DNA of 35,355 bases from Tenacibaculum sp. (GTDB lineage: Bacteria > Bacteroidota > Bacteroidia > Flavobacteriales > Flavobacteriaceae). Within the stretch, counting starts at the first letter, position 1, and the number at the start of each line of letters is the position of its first letter. The position numbers and the translations under genes are program-made. Below are positions 8,791 through 19,041 of this stretch, one piece after another. Where the stretch lies: the NCBI GenBank assembly GCA_020629275.1, contig JAHDDQ010000016.1, positions 1 through 35,355 on the forward strand. Reading direction: 5' to 3'. Under the pieces are notes generated by a model. The model was not told the DNA's origin, did not search any database, and worked only from the letters and a program-made list of their open reading frames with translations.

Positions 8791-8852
8791 GAAAAGATAA
8801 TAGTAATAAGTAGCTTTGCTGTGTAAAGTTGAGTAATGCTAAATGTTGAGCA

Positions 8853-9407
8853 CTACTTGTTCCTACTATTAATCATTTTTTTGAAGGCATCATGAAAATC
8901 TACTTTTCCTAGCTTATTTCTTTTAATAAGCTTGGAAAAACATTCGATTAACTTTTGCTTTTCTGGAGATGAGCCTTTAAGTGCGTCATTTTCATACTCA
9001 TCAAACACCATAACAGAAGCATAGATATGTTTCCAACTTTCTTTCCCATTAGTATATACAGTATATTTTTTTCCATTGGATAATAAATCAAGATTATTCC
9101 AGATTAAAATAGGTTGGTTACTGTTACTTGGGAAAATAACGTCGTCCCATTTCCCATATTTATCGAATACAACTTTATGGGTTTTAAATGCAGAATTTAC
9201 ACACTCAAATCTAACTTCACTATAGTTTATGGTATCATTTTTATAAACAGTGGTGTAGGTTTCATTTAAAATATTGGTATAACTATTTTTGTAAACGCGA
9301 GGACATTTATCCTTTTCATTACTTATTTTTTTCGATGAAGAACAACTTAATAATAAGAGAATTGCTAGAAGACTTACAATAATGAATTTCATAACTTTTT
9401 TTTTCAA
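8853..9407 (-). CDS. Unrecognised lipoprotein
   Basis: A 184-residue protein with a lipoprotein signal: basic start, hydrophobic core (FIIVSLLAILLLL) and lipobox LLSC with C22 as the acylated residue, followed by SSSKK. The mature part is a small, mixed alpha/beta domain with no recognised family; it ends in a basic amphipathic helix (KVDFHDAFKKMINSRNK). An internal ATG (Met6) is a possible alternative start. It is divergent from the HExxH lipoprotein gene, sharing a 130-nt intergenic region that must hold both promoters. Confidence 0.72.
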   Translation of the reverse strand: MKKKVMKFIIVSLLAILLLLSCSSSKKISNEKDKCPRVYKNSYTNILNETYTTVYKNDTINYSEVRFECVNSAFKTHKVVFDKYGKWDDVIFPSNSNQPILIWNNLDLLSNGKKYTVYTNGKESWKHIYASVMVFDEYENDALKGSSPEKQKLIECFSKLIKRNKLGKVDFHDAFKKMINSRNK

Positions 9408-9537
9408 AAATATGATTTTTTAAATTATATAAGACAATAATTCCATTCAATATGTAAATATTACCACTTGTCATAATTTCATTTTTGATTATTCATAACC
9501 AACTTACTTTTGAGAATATGATTCAAAAATAGAAACG

Positions 9538-10866
9538 ATGAGTTTAATGAATATAAGACTAATTAAATTATTTTACCTCCTGATTTTTTCAGTATTTACA
9601 AATTGTGCTTACGAAGAAACGACTAGTGTATATGTTATTACTGATGATATTGATAATTTCTGGGAGGCTTACGATAAGATAAGAATGACCAATGATTCTG
9701 TTTTACAAAGACAATATCTTAAAGAATTATTTTTAGATAAAGGTACCGAAGGTTTAAAAGGAATGATGGAAGTTAAACAGTGTACTTCTGAAGATTATAT
9801 TACTGCGATTAATAAGTATCCTAAGTTTTGGAATTCAGTGAGAAGTAATACTAATAGAGCAAAACAATTTGGAGAAGAATTGAAAGTAGGAGTAAATAAA
9901 TTAAAAAAAATATACCCAGATTTAAAGCCAGTAAAAATTTACTTTACAATTAGTCCATTAAAATCAAATGGGACTACTCTAAATAATAAAGTGCTTATAG
10001 GTAGTGAATTGGCAATGACAGATAAAAATACTGTTTCTGCTGAATTATTAGGAAGATTAGGTAAAAACAGACGTAAATTTTTTGATACTAATCCAATACA
10101 AGATTTGCTACTGTTGAATATTCACGAATATGTTCATACACAACAAGAAGAAGCTTCAGACAATTTATTACATTATGTAATACGAGAAGGAGTAGCGGAA
10201 TTTATTTCTGTAAAAGCTTTAGGACTTCCTTCAGCAATTCCGGCTATTAATTATGGAAAGAATAATAAAAGAGTTAGAGAAAAATTTGAAGAAGAGTTAT
10301 TTGCAAATAATATATACGATTGGTTATGGAGCGATACAAAAAATGAATTTGGTGTTCGCGATTTAGGATATTATATAGGATATGCAATTTGCGAAAAATA
10401 TTATGATCAAGTCCAAAATAAAAATGAAGCAATAAAAAAACTAATGACATTAAATTATAATGAGGTAAAAACAATCGAAAATTTTGTGGATAACACAAAC
10501 TATTTCTCCGATACCTTAAAGAACTTACAAGAAAAATTCGAAAGAAAGAGACCAACGATAATAGAGATAAAACCCTTTAAGAATATGGAGCAGGAGGTTG
10601 ATTACGAGTTAGATAGAATTACGCTTAGATTTTCTGAATCGATGAATCCAGAGTACAGGAATTTTAACTTCGGACCGTTAGGAAAAAAAGCAGCTATACA
10701 AATTAAAAGCATTCAAGGATTTTCAGAAGACAGAAAATTATTAACTTTTGAAATAGAATCATTATTACCAAATAAAAGGTATCAACTGGTTATAGGTGAA
10801 GGGTTTAAATCGTTAAATAATATTCCGTTAAAAAGTTTTTTGATAGACTTTAAAACTAAGAATTAA
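9538..10866 (+). CDS. HExxH zinc-peptidase-like lipoprotein
   Basis: A 442-residue envelope lipoprotein: hydrophobic N-terminus with lipobox-like VFTNC, C23. A central domain (about 40-340) carries H196-E197-Y-V-H200 and, 17-21 residues later, E217/E221 (REGVAEFIS). This is the gluzincin arrangement of zinc ligands and catalytic Glu seen in GldB/DUF2268-like predicted peptidases of Bacteroidota. The C-terminal 95 residues (from about 348, RPTIIEIKPF) look like a bacterial Ig-like (Big_5) domain. It is the first gene of a run with a histidine kinase and a response regulator (35-nt gap), so its product may produce or be controlled by the signal that pair senses. Activity and substrate are inferred only. 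Confidence 0.8.
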   Translation: MSLMNIRLIKLFYLLIFSVFTNCAYEETTSVYVITDDIDNFWEAYDKIRMTNDSVLQRQYLKELFLDKGTEGLKGMMEVKQCTSEDYITAINKYPKFWNSVRSNTNRAKQFGEELKVGVNKLKKIYPDLKPVKIYFTISPLKSNGTTLNNKVLIGSELAMTDKNTVSAELLGRLGKNRRKFFDTNPIQDLLLLNIHEYVHTQQEEASDNLLHYVIREGVAEFISVKALGLPSAIPAINYGKNNKRVREKFEEELFANNIYDWLWSDTKNEFGVRDLGYYIGYAICEKYYDQVQNKNEAIKKLMTLNYNEVKTIENFVDNTNYFSDTLKNLQEKFERKRPTIIEIKPFKNMEQEVDYELDRITLRFSESMNPEYRNFNFGPLGKKAAIQIKSIQGFSEDRKLLTFEIESLLPNKRYQLVIGEGFKSLNNIPLKSFLIDFKTKN

Positions 10867-10901
10867 AATTTAGAAGTCATAAATTTGTGTAATTATAGAA
10901 G

Positions 10902-11945
10902 ATGATCATGAGTTATTTTTTTTCAAAAAAGGCACTTCCTAATTATATTATTTGGTCTGTTACTATGTTACCAGCGTATTTTATAAAGTTTAGTGATTTA
11001 GGAAAAAGTAGGTCAATTATTTACTATCTAATAATTGAATGCTTAATATGGTTTACCCTTGGAGTCATATTAACTGCTGGGATACACTTTATATTAAACA
11101 TTACAGGAGAAAAATCATCTCTTAAAAATAAGGTATTATATTTATTCTTTTCAATGTTGTTGGCATCTGTAGTTTTCAATTTAGTTTTTTGGCCAGTTTT
11201 AGACTTCTTTTACGAGTATTTTACGCAACAACAAAATTATCACGGAAAATTTGCCACGCGTATTTTTAATTGGTTTAATTGGGTAATCTGGTTCGTAAGT
11301 ATTACTGCCATTGAGCTATTTTATAAAGTTAAACAAGCTAATATTCAAAATATAACTTTACAAAATACCTTAAAAGAAGCGCAATTGAATACATTAAAAG
11401 GACAACTGAATCCACATTTTATGTTTAATAGTTTAAATAATATTAAAGGACTAATGTTGGAAGATATACCAAGAGCCAGAAACATGCTCACTTCCTTATC
11501 TGAAACATTACGATATTCACTTAGGCAAAGTACTACAAATACAATCGATCTTGAAACAGAGTTAGAAATGGTTGAAAAATATATAGATCTTTGTAAAATT
11601 CAGTTTGAAAATAGGTTGTGTTTTAGAACCAATATTGATGAAAAATCACTTAAGATATTCATCCCACCGATGTTAATTCAAATGTTAATTGAAAATGCAA
11701 TAAAGCATGGTATTTCTAATCTTAAATCTGGTGGTGAAATAGTATTAACCACATTAGTTGATAAAAAAGTTCTATTTATAACAATACAGAATTCAGGTAG
11801 TTTAATGAAGCATACTAAAACAACGCAGTTGGGGATTAAAAATATAAAAAAACGATTGAATCTTTTGTACGGAGATGAAGCTAATTTTGTATTAAAAGAG
11901 CATGAAGGAAAAGTAATAGTAACTATAGAAATACCTCTATCATGA
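10902..11945 (+). CDS. LytS/YehU-type sensor histidine kinase
   Basis: A 347-residue inner-membrane kinase. Four hydrophobic segments (about residues 13-30, 39-66, 78-103 and 120-140) are followed by a short coiled linker and the His_kinase domain (PF06580 type) with phospho-acceptor H172 in QLNPHFMFN. The ATPase domain follows, with the N-box at IENAIKHG (N265) and the glycine motif LGIKNIKKRL. There is no large periplasmic domain, so the signal is probably sensed within the membrane. It overlaps the LytTR regulator by 4 nt (ATGA), implying translational coupling. A second ATG six nt downstream is an alternative start. Confidence 0.93.
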   Translation: MIMSYFFSKKALPNYIIWSVTMLPAYFIKFSDLGKSRSIIYYLIIECLIWFTLGVILTAGIHFILNITGEKSSLKNKVLYLFFSMLLASVVFNLVFWPVLDFFYEYFTQQQNYHGKFATRIFNWFNWVIWFVSITAIELFYKVKQANIQNITLQNTLKEAQLNTLKGQLNPHFMFNSLNNIKGLMLEDIPRARNMLTSLSETLRYSLRQSTTNTIDLETELEMVEKYIDLCKIQFENRLCFRTNIDEKSLKIFIPPMLIQMLIENAIKHGISNLKSGGEIVLTTLVDKKVLFITIQNSGSLMKHTKTTQLGIKNIKKRLNLLYGDEANFVLKEHEGKVIVTIEIPLS

Positions 11946-12661
11946 AAATATTAAAAACAGTTATAGTTGAAGATTCTCGGTTAGCTAGGAATGAGCTGAA
12001 AGAGTTAATTAAAGACTATAAAGAGATTGAACTCATTGGAGAAGCTGAAAATGTTGATGAAGGATTTGAATTAATTATTAAAAACCAACCTGACTTGTTA
12101 TTTTTAGATATTAATATGCCAGAGAAAGACGGTTTTCAATTATTAGAAATGCTCGATGAAATTCCGATAACAATCTTTACAACTGCGTTTGACGAGTATG
12201 CTATTAAGTCATTTGAATACAATACATTAGATTACTTATTGAAACCTATAAATACCAAGCGTTTTTCTAAAGCAATGGACAAGATTTTAGGCAATCAAAA
12301 CAAAGAAGTAGGTATCGAAGAATCATTTAATATAGATAAACAAATTTTTATTAAGGAAGGTGAAAAATGTTGGTTAGTAAAGATAAAAAATATTGTGTTT
12401 TTTGAAATTGTAGGAAATTATACACGTGTATTTTTTGAAGGCAATAAAGCATTAATTTATAAATCGCTAATACAAATAGAAGATAAATTACCTAAAGATA
12501 TATTTTTTAGAGCAAACAGACAGCGAATTATAAATATAAATCATATTGAAAGCGTGGTATCTTGGTTTAATGGAAGATTAAAAATAAAGATGTCTTCTGG
12601 AGATGAAGTTGAAATCTCTAGAAGACAATCTGTTTTATTTAAAGAACAGTTAAGTATCTAA
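11942..12661 (+). CDS. LytTR-family response regulator
   Basis: A 239-residue cytosolic regulator. The receiver domain (about 5-120) has acidic E10/D11, phospho-acceptor D56 (LLFLDINMP), T80/T81 and K101 (LLKPINT). The LytTR DNA-binding domain (about 135-235) shows the family pattern FFEIVGNYTRV, FFRANRQRIININHIE and EISRRQ. It is the cognate partner of the overlapping upstream kinase. Its stop codon is only 2 nt from the stop of the convergent alpha-2-macroglobulin gene. Targets cannot be identified here; the peptidase upstream in the same operon is a natural candidate for feedback. Confidence 0.95.
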   Translation: MKILKTVIVEDSRLARNELKELIKDYKEIELIGEAENVDEGFELIIKNQPDLLFLDINMPEKDGFQLLEMLDEIPITIFTTAFDEYAIKSFEYNTLDYLLKPINTKRFSKAMDKILGNQNKEVGIEESFNIDKQIFIKEGEKCWLVKIKNIVFFEIVGNYTRVFFEGNKALIYKSLIQIEDKLPKDIFFRANRQRIININHIESVVSWFNGRLKIKMSSGDEVEISRRQSVLFKEQLSI

Positions 12662-12663
12662 TT

Positions 12664-15600
12664 CTATTGCTGTTTGGTGATAACCCTTTCTCCTTTCGAA
12701 TGACTGGTAAATTCAGGAGCATACATACTTTGTATTGTAGTTATTCCATTACTAAAATTTCCTTTATTATTTACACGAACATCATATTCAAAAACATAAA
12801 CCCCTTTAGGTAAGCGATCAAAAAAGAAATGAGTTGCTGCGTCTTTAGTACTCTCATAATAACCCAGCCCATCTTGCCATTTGTATTTTGAAAATACATT
12901 AATAGGTTCAAAAGTAGAAGCACGCATATCTTTCATATGAATGAATTCCATGGACCTATCACTTCGTAATTCAATACGTACAGTAACTAAATCACCCACC
13001 TGTAAGTTTGTATTAGTAACATCAATTAGCTTTTTACCAGTATCAGTATTTACTTTTTTAAATAATTTTTTAGATAATTGTAAAGGTGTTTTAGCATTTG
13101 TAATTTTGTCTAAATCTTCAAAATATTGCCAGTATAAACCTCCCCAGGCTATACCTTTATCTTGTTTAGTTAACGACACCGTAGCCATTTTTGAATTCAT
13201 CTCATTACCATCCCATGAAGTTTTAAAATAACCAGTACCAGCTTCTATTTTTGTGTTTACAAGTTTAGTTGGATTTATTGTTTTATCTCCAATTTTAACA
13301 GTAACTAATTCACTAGAGGAAATCCAATTGCTTCCTTGTAAAAGTAACGCATAAACAGCTTCAGAGGTAGCTTTAGTAGTTTTCCATTGACTTACTTGTT
13401 TATTTTTAAGCAACCATATTTTTAAATTATCAATAGTTGTAGTATCATTTTCTATTTCAGAAAAGGCTTCAATTAATAAAGCTTGAGTTTCAATTGGAGC
13501 TTGATGCCAATACCAACCTGCTTTATTCTCTTTCCAGTACATTCCTAATTCTTCAGAATTGATACTGTTTTCTTTTAACGATTTTAGAATTTTGTTAGCA
13601 AAAGCCACATTTTTAGTTCTAAATTGAACTAATGCAATCAATCCTTTTCCATATACGTTGAAGTTTTTCCAGTATGTTATCGATTGCTTTTTGTAGTATT
13701 CTATTGCTTCTTTTGTTTTTCCTTTTATCGAAATATTAGGATAAAAACTACGCATATAAAGGTATTGTAAGGTAAAATAACTTAGATGTTGTTTTGCTAA
13801 GAATTCTTTAGATTTTTTAAGACCATCCTTTTTTTCAATTTTCTTTGCTTGCTGAAGAAGTTCGGAGTAAATACGCGCAATTTCACTATCTAAAAATTGT
13901 ACGGCTCTTTGTAGCATAGTATTGGTAGTTGGATCAAACTTCTGCACTCCTAGTTTTTGTAAATGACCAAACCCTGTAGCAATATGATTCGTAATATTTA
14001 AACTTGGATAACGTCCTCCTTTGAACCAAGGAAAACCACCAGTATTCATTTGAATATTTTGTAATTTTTGAATCGCACGATTTTGCTCATTATTCATTTT
14101 ATTAAAATCAAATAATAGTGCAATACGTTTCTTTTGTTCTGTTTCAGATTGAGCGTCGCGTAACCATGGCGTTTCTTCAATAATTAACGACTTAAGTTCT
14201 TGGTTTTTTTCAAGGTTACTTAGTAATGCCTTGCTAGATTTCCATTGCTTAAATACTTCTTTTATTTTAGGATTTGAATTTGCAACATAACTAGCTAATG
14301 TGTTTGCATAAAAACGAGCAAAAGTTTGTTCAGCACATTCATGTGGATATTCCATTAAGTAGGGTAGTGCCTGTATCGCATACCAAGCAGGATTAGAAGT
14401 GACTTCTAAACTTAGCTTATGATGTTTTAAGGTTGAAGATTTTGTATTTTTTAGTTTATTTAAAGTAAATGTTTTCGTTTGATTTGAGCGTACCCACATT
14501 GGTAAAGTTTCAGTAACTAACATTCTGTTAGATACTATTGGTAAAACATTTTGCTCTCCGTCTGAAAAATCACCTGCTTTTGCTATAATTTTATATTGAA
14601 CAGCTTGTATGGTTTCAGGAATTACTAAATCCCACGATACTGAGGTATTTCCTTTTGCATTTACAGTGAATGATTTCTGACTATTATTGTTGTTCAATTG
14701 ATTGTTAATTTCTTTACCAGAAATTGCATCTGTTAGTATTAGAACACTTTCACCTTTAAGTTGCTTGTCGGTTAAATTACTAATTTTAGAACTTAATGTG
14801 ATTTTATCTCCTTGTCTTAAAAAACGAGGAGCATTTGGTGTTACCATTAATTCTTTCTGTGTAACGGTAGTTAATGTTTTTGTAGCTGAATGTAATGCTT
14901 TGGTATGTGCAAGTAGTTGTAACTTCCATTTAGTTAAAGCTTCTGGAACAGTAAAATTAAAAGATATATTTCCGTTACTATCTGTAGTTAAATGTGGATA
15001 AAAGAAGGCTGTTTCTTGAAGATTTTTCCTAATTTTTACGGTGCTAAAATCAATCTTAGTGTTAGTCTCTTTTGCTGTTATAGTAGTTTTAGTTTCAGCA
15101 GAGGCTTCCATAACCATATCCGCCTCAGCTTCCATTTGATCACTAGAAACCATTTTCATCTTCTTATTAGCCATAGGAACAGCACTTCCTCTAATTCTAA
15201 TATTTTCAGGTTTAGCTAACAAACCAGATCCCACAACAACCACTTCATCTAGCGCAGCTTCATCAGCTGATAGTGTAATAGAAATAGGAGTAAAATCGGT
15301 TACTTTTTGTTCAATAGTTTTAAAGCCGATATAACTAAAAACCAGAACATCTCCTTTGTTTACTTTTAAAGAAAAGTTACCATCAAAATCGGTAGTTGTT
15401 CCGAACGACGTTCCTTTGATAAGTACATTAACGAAAGGAATGAAGCCATCTGAATCACTTACCGATCCAGTAATTTTTCCATCAAATTTAGTACGTTGTA
15501 ACTTTATGTTTCTTAAGTAACGCCTGTTTGCCCAATGCTGATTGGTTAAACTAAAACCAAACCAATTTAAACGATCATAGTTTTGATTAGGAATATATGG

Positions 15601-18600
15601 TAAAGCTTTGTATAAATTAGTAAATTGAAATGCGGTATTTTGAAAACTTATATTCGCATTTATTGCTGATGAAGTATAGTATTTAGGACGATAAAAAGGG
15701 TTAAAACTCCATTCATGGTTTTTAAATTGATCTAATGAAGCGTCATACATACTCGCTAACAATTCTGCAGCTATTTTATCTTTTTTATTTCCTTTTACTT
15801 TAAAACTCCATGTCTGTTTGGAACCAGGTTGTAGTTTATCTCTAAACGTATTTGTTGTAAGCTCTAAATCTGTATTAGGATAAGGAACAGCTATAGTTTT
15901 ACTATTATTAATGAAGGCGTTGTGGTTTACATAATAGTATTTGATACCAAAACCTCCAAGATCGTTTTTCTGGACAGGAATTTTTATAGTTTTACTATCT
16001 CTATTCAAATGTATATAATGCGAAGCTACAATTTGATATTGCTTTTCAATAAATAGCATAACGGTAATATCACTAGCGTTAGTACTTACTGTAATTTCAG
16101 CAGTGTCACCAACAGCATAAGATTCTTTATTTGTATTAATGGCAACAATTTCATTATCTAGAGGAAGCTTATCAGATTTTGAGAAAACTTTGAAGTAATG
16201 CTTATCAGTTACAGATTGTCCAAACTTATCTTTAGTAATTAGTTCGATTACGTAATTACCAGACTTCCATTTTTTTAGATTGGATAACTGTAGTTTTTTA
16301 GATGTTTTTGTATCAAATGTTGAGGTAAATACCGTTACAGATTTTTCCCAGTTAATTACTTTATCTTCGTTAGTGTAGGCATCGTATGGAAATTTATCTC
16401 TAAATTCTTTTACTGGAATAATTTGATAATCTGGTGCTTCCCATGTTCTTTTTCGTAAAGTATTTTTTGGTGCTTTTAATTTAGAAACAGTAACAGTACC
16501 AGAAGCGTTTATAAATTCACCATTCAAATTTTTTGTTTCTATAGTAACTGTTTGTGTTTTATCTGATTTATCGACTCTATCTACCATTCCTATAGTTGCA
16601 GTTAAGGCATGATAGCCAACTTTTATTGAAGTGGTAGTACTTCTAGTTTCTCCATTTATATCAGTTACATCAGCAGCTACTTCATATACAAAAACTGGTA
16701 AATCTTTTTTAGATACATTGTCGTCTGGTAAGGCTTTAAAACTTATAGAAAAGTTACCATTTTCATCAGTTTTAGTTTCTCCATTACTAATTTCTTGAGG
16801 TTCTGCGTAAAAACTTGTTCTATACCAATACCACCATCTTGGGTACTGTACTTTTCTATGTACACGATACACAACTTTAGCTTCAGAAATATTGGCTCCT
16901 GAGTAAGCCTTAGCAAATCCGTTTGCGATAATGCTATCGTTTAATTTATAGCTTTTAGTAATTGGATTAAAATCAGCTTCAAATTTAGGCCTCTTGTATT
17001 CTTCAATACTAATATAGTGGTAGCTCTGTTTGCCTTTTATAGTTGTAATTAATGTGAAGTTACCCGTTAATACTGAACTAGGAATTATGAACTCTCCAGA
17101 GAATGAGCCAAAGTCATTCGTTTTAAGTTGTTTTTCTTTTACAACTTGATTATTGACATCTCTTAGCGTAATCGTAACTGCAGTGTTTTGAATTATTTGA
17201 GATGTATTCTTTTGTTGATATAATGAAATTCCTTTGAAATGGATAGTTTGATTTGGTCTGTAAATACTTCTGTCTGTGAATAAAAAAGTTTGAGTAGAGG
17301 AGTAGAGTTTATTAGTGTTTCTATAATTACGATCAATATATAATTTGCCAAATTTAGCATTATCATTTTTATGAGTAACTGTTACTTCAACGCCATTATA
17401 ATAACGGTTAGGGATATATGAAAATTCTCCATTCTTATCAGTAATAAATGTTTTATCTATAGTATTGTCACGATTATATCTTGGATTATTTTTAAAATTA
17501 ACTTTGGCACTTTTTAAAGGCTTACCCGTATTTCTATCTACGATTTGATATGTATCATTAGTTCTTCTTGTAATAAATGTTAAATCAGTGATTTGAATAT
17601 CAGTAACTCCAAACATGCTAGCTGAAGTTAATTTCTCATCTTTTGATGCTACAATTAAATAATGTCCTTGATTTAATTTAGGAACAATAGTTTCTGTAGT
17701 ATGTTTAACATAGTCATTATTATTACGTAATTGAGTACTCCATTTATTTGTAGGTGTTAGTGAAGAAATAAGAGCTACTTTTTTCTTCACTTCATACATT
17801 TTATTAAGTTTTTCTAATTCTTTGTTACTAATTTTATAACTAGTAAAAAATAGCGTATCAATATTTTTATATTCAACTAAAACTTTAGAGAATGTTAGTA
17901 TAGGAGTGTATTTTTCTGCCGTAATTTGAACCTGTTCTTGTTTGATTTTAGCTTTTAGATAATTACATTTTTTAGCAGCTTTAGAGTTCGGGAACTTAGT
18001 AATTACTCGTTCACAAATCTTTAGTGCTTCTCTATTTTTAAATTCATTTCTTGTTATTTTATTTTTTTGTGATGAATCAGCTAGTTGATTGTAAATTGAT
18101 GCAATTTCATAACTATATAAACCAGATTCGCTTTTATCGCTTAACAGGTTTTGACTCGTCTTTAGTGTTTCTAAATATTGAGATTGTTTATTTTTAAAAG
18201 TTGCATGCGTGTATATGAAATTTAAACGCTCCAGATCAACATCAACCAAAGCTTTCATATTCTTTTGGTTTATATGAAAAGTGATTAATTCTTGATAAAT
18301 TTTTAAAGCATTGAACTGTAATGATTCTAAGTCTTTTGTTTTTATTTTTGTTGTAGTAAACTGATTTGCTTCACATAATAAATCTTCATCATCTAATTTA
18401 AACTGATACGTTGGTTTCGTAATATGTGTTTCATTTTTTTTATAAAATTCTAAGGCATTATGAGCTAAAAAATCAAATAGTGTAGGACGGTATTCTTTAG
18501 CACCTTTTACAATTGTTAAAATGGCCTCAAAATCATAAATATTTACCTTTTGTAACTTTAGTGTCTCTTGTAAAGAAGCTTGGTATTGTTTGTGAATTTC

Positions 18601-19041
18601 TGAAAACAATGTTTTTAAGTCCCAAGTTCTAAAGTCATTAGGAGTTACCTTCTCGGCTGTTTTCGTACGATTATAAAATTTCCAACGGTATTGATTGAAG
18701 TACTGCCAGTACAAATTAGCTAGAATATTTTGTAAGATATTTTTCGTTGGAAATTTATTCTGAGCAATATGTGTTTTAAGTTCATCTATTATTTTAAGTT
18801 GTGCATCTTCTTCTAAAATAAGAGAAAACTTACTCTTATAAAGTAACGTTTTAACTAGTTGAGGAGCATTATTATCTGATATAGCTTTCTTATAAATGTC
18901 ATCAACTATATTTAATGCAGATTTTGGTAAACCATCAATTTCAAATTGGTATACTTTTTCCCAAAGATTTTGATAATTATTTTGAGCTTTTAATGTTGTT
19001 GAGAATAATAATAACATTGAGAATATAATCAGTTTCTTCAT
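12664..19041 (-). CDS. Alpha-2-macroglobulin family protein with CRD/TonB-box insert
   Basis: A 2125-residue exported protein (signal peptide about 1-19) of the bacterial alpha-2-macroglobulin type, which traps or blocks proteases at the envelope. The N-terminal ~380 residues are helical. The macroglobulin MG2 region is near 590 (TDRSIYRPNQTIHFKG), the A2M domain near 1380 (LTKWKLQLLAHTK), and the thioester motif CAEQ sits at C1569 (PHECAEQTF), followed by the alpha-toroid. Between MG domains, about 1187-1290, is an inserted carboxypeptidase-regulatory-like domain (ITGSVSDSDGFIPFVNVLIK) that ends in DEVVVVGSG, the segment that normally precedes SusC/TonB plugs. No lipobox is seen, so the protein is probably periplasmic or exported rather than a lipoprotein. 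No penicillin-binding-protein partner (pbpC) lies in the window. Confidence 0.92.
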   Translation of the reverse strand: MKKLIIFSMLLLFSTTLKAQNNYQNLWEKVYQFEIDGLPKSALNIVDDIYKKAISDNNAPQLVKTLLYKSKFSLILEEDAQLKIIDELKTHIAQNKFPTKNILQNILANLYWQYFNQYRWKFYNRTKTAEKVTPNDFRTWDLKTLFSEIHKQYQASLQETLKLQKVNIYDFEAILTIVKGAKEYRPTLFDFLAHNALEFYKKNETHITKPTYQFKLDDEDLLCEANQFTTTKIKTKDLESLQFNALKIYQELITFHINQKNMKALVDVDLERLNFIYTHATFKNKQSQYLETLKTSQNLLSDKSESGLYSYEIASIYNQLADSSQKNKITRNEFKNREALKICERVITKFPNSKAAKKCNYLKAKIKQEQVQITAEKYTPILTFSKVLVEYKNIDTLFFTSYKISNKELEKLNKMYEVKKKVALISSLTPTNKWSTQLRNNNDYVKHTTETIVPKLNQGHYLIVASKDEKLTSASMFGVTDIQITDLTFITRRTNDTYQIVDRNTGKPLKSAKVNFKNNPRYNRDNTIDKTFITDKNGEFSYIPNRYYNGVEVTVTHKNDNAKFGKLYIDRNYRNTNKLYSSTQTFLFTDRSIYRPNQTIHFKGISLYQQKNTSQIIQNTAVTITLRDVNNQVVKEKQLKTNDFGSFSGEFIIPSSVLTGNFTLITTIKGKQSYHYISIEEYKRPKFEADFNPITKSYKLNDSIIANGFAKAYSGANISEAKVVYRVHRKVQYPRWWYWYRTSFYAEPQEISNGETKTDENGNFSISFKALPDDNVSKKDLPVFVYEVAADVTDINGETRSTTTSIKVGYHALTATIGMVDRVDKSDKTQTVTIETKNLNGEFINASGTVTVSKLKAPKNTLRKRTWEAPDYQIIPVKEFRDKFPYDAYTNEDKVINWEKSVTVFTSTFDTKTSKKLQLSNLKKWKSGNYVIELITKDKFGQSVTDKHYFKVFSKSDKLPLDNEIVAINTNKESYAVGDTAEITVSTNASDITVMLFIEKQYQIVASHYIHLNRDSKTIKIPVQKNDLGGFGIKYYYVNHNAFINNSKTIAVPYPNTDLELTTNTFRDKLQPGSKQTWSFKVKGNKKDKIAAELLASMYDASLDQFKNHEWSFNPFYRPKYYTSSAINANISFQNTAFQFTNLYKALPYIPNQNYDRLNWFGFSLTNQHWANRRYLRNIKLQRTKFDGKITGSVSDSDGFIPFVNVLIKGTSFGTTTDFDGNFSLKVNKGDVLVFSYIGFKTIEQKVTDFTPISITLSADEAALDEVVVVGSGLLAKPENIRIRGSAVPMANKKMKMVSSDQMEAEADMVMEASAETKTTITAKETNTKIDFSTVKIRKNLQETAFFYPHLTTDSNGNISFNFTVPEALTKWKLQLLAHTKALHSATKTLTTVTQKELMVTPNAPRFLRQGDKITLSSKISNLTDKQLKGESVLILTDAISGKEINNQLNNNNSQKSFTVNAKGNTSVSWDLVIPETIQAVQYKIIAKAGDFSDGEQNVLPIVSNRMLVTETLPMWVRSNQTKTFTLNKLKNTKSSTLKHHKLSLEVTSNPAWYAIQALPYLMEYPHECAEQTFARFYANTLASYVANSNPKIKEVFKQWKSSKALLSNLEKNQELKSLIIEETPWLRDAQSETEQKKRIALLFDFNKMNNEQNRAIQKLQNIQMNTGGFPWFKGGRYPSLNITNHIATGFGHLQKLGVQKFDPTTNTMLQRAVQFLDSEIARIYSELLQQAKKIEKKDGLKKSKEFLAKQHLSYFTLQYLYMRSFYPNISIKGKTKEAIEYYKKQSITYWKNFNVYGKGLIALVQFRTKNVAFANKILKSLKENSINSEELGMYWKENKAGWYWHQAPIETQALLIEAFSEIENDTTTIDNLKIWLLKNKQVSQWKTTKATSEAVYALLLQGSNWISSSELVTVKIGDKTINPTKLVNTKIEAGTGYFKTSWDGNEMNSKMATVSLTKQDKGIAWGGLYWQYFEDLDKITNAKTPLQLSKKLFKKVNTDTGKKLIDVTNTNLQVGDLVTVRIELRSDRSMEFIHMKDMRASTFEPINVFSKYKWQDGLGYYESTKDAATHFFFDRLPKGVYVFEYDVRVNNKGNFSNGITTIQSMYAPEFTSHSKGERVITKQQ

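Noticed and set aside
8799..8870. Imperfect inverted repeat AATAGTA..AAGTAG / CTACTT..TACTATT between convergent genes
   Set aside because: The pairing is interrupted and the loop is about 38 nt, so a bidirectional terminator is possible but not supported well enough to annotate.
12941..15219. Plus-strand ORFs within the alpha-2-macroglobulin gene
   Set aside because: They are short, have no recognisable products and mirror the codons of a strongly supported long gene on the other strand.
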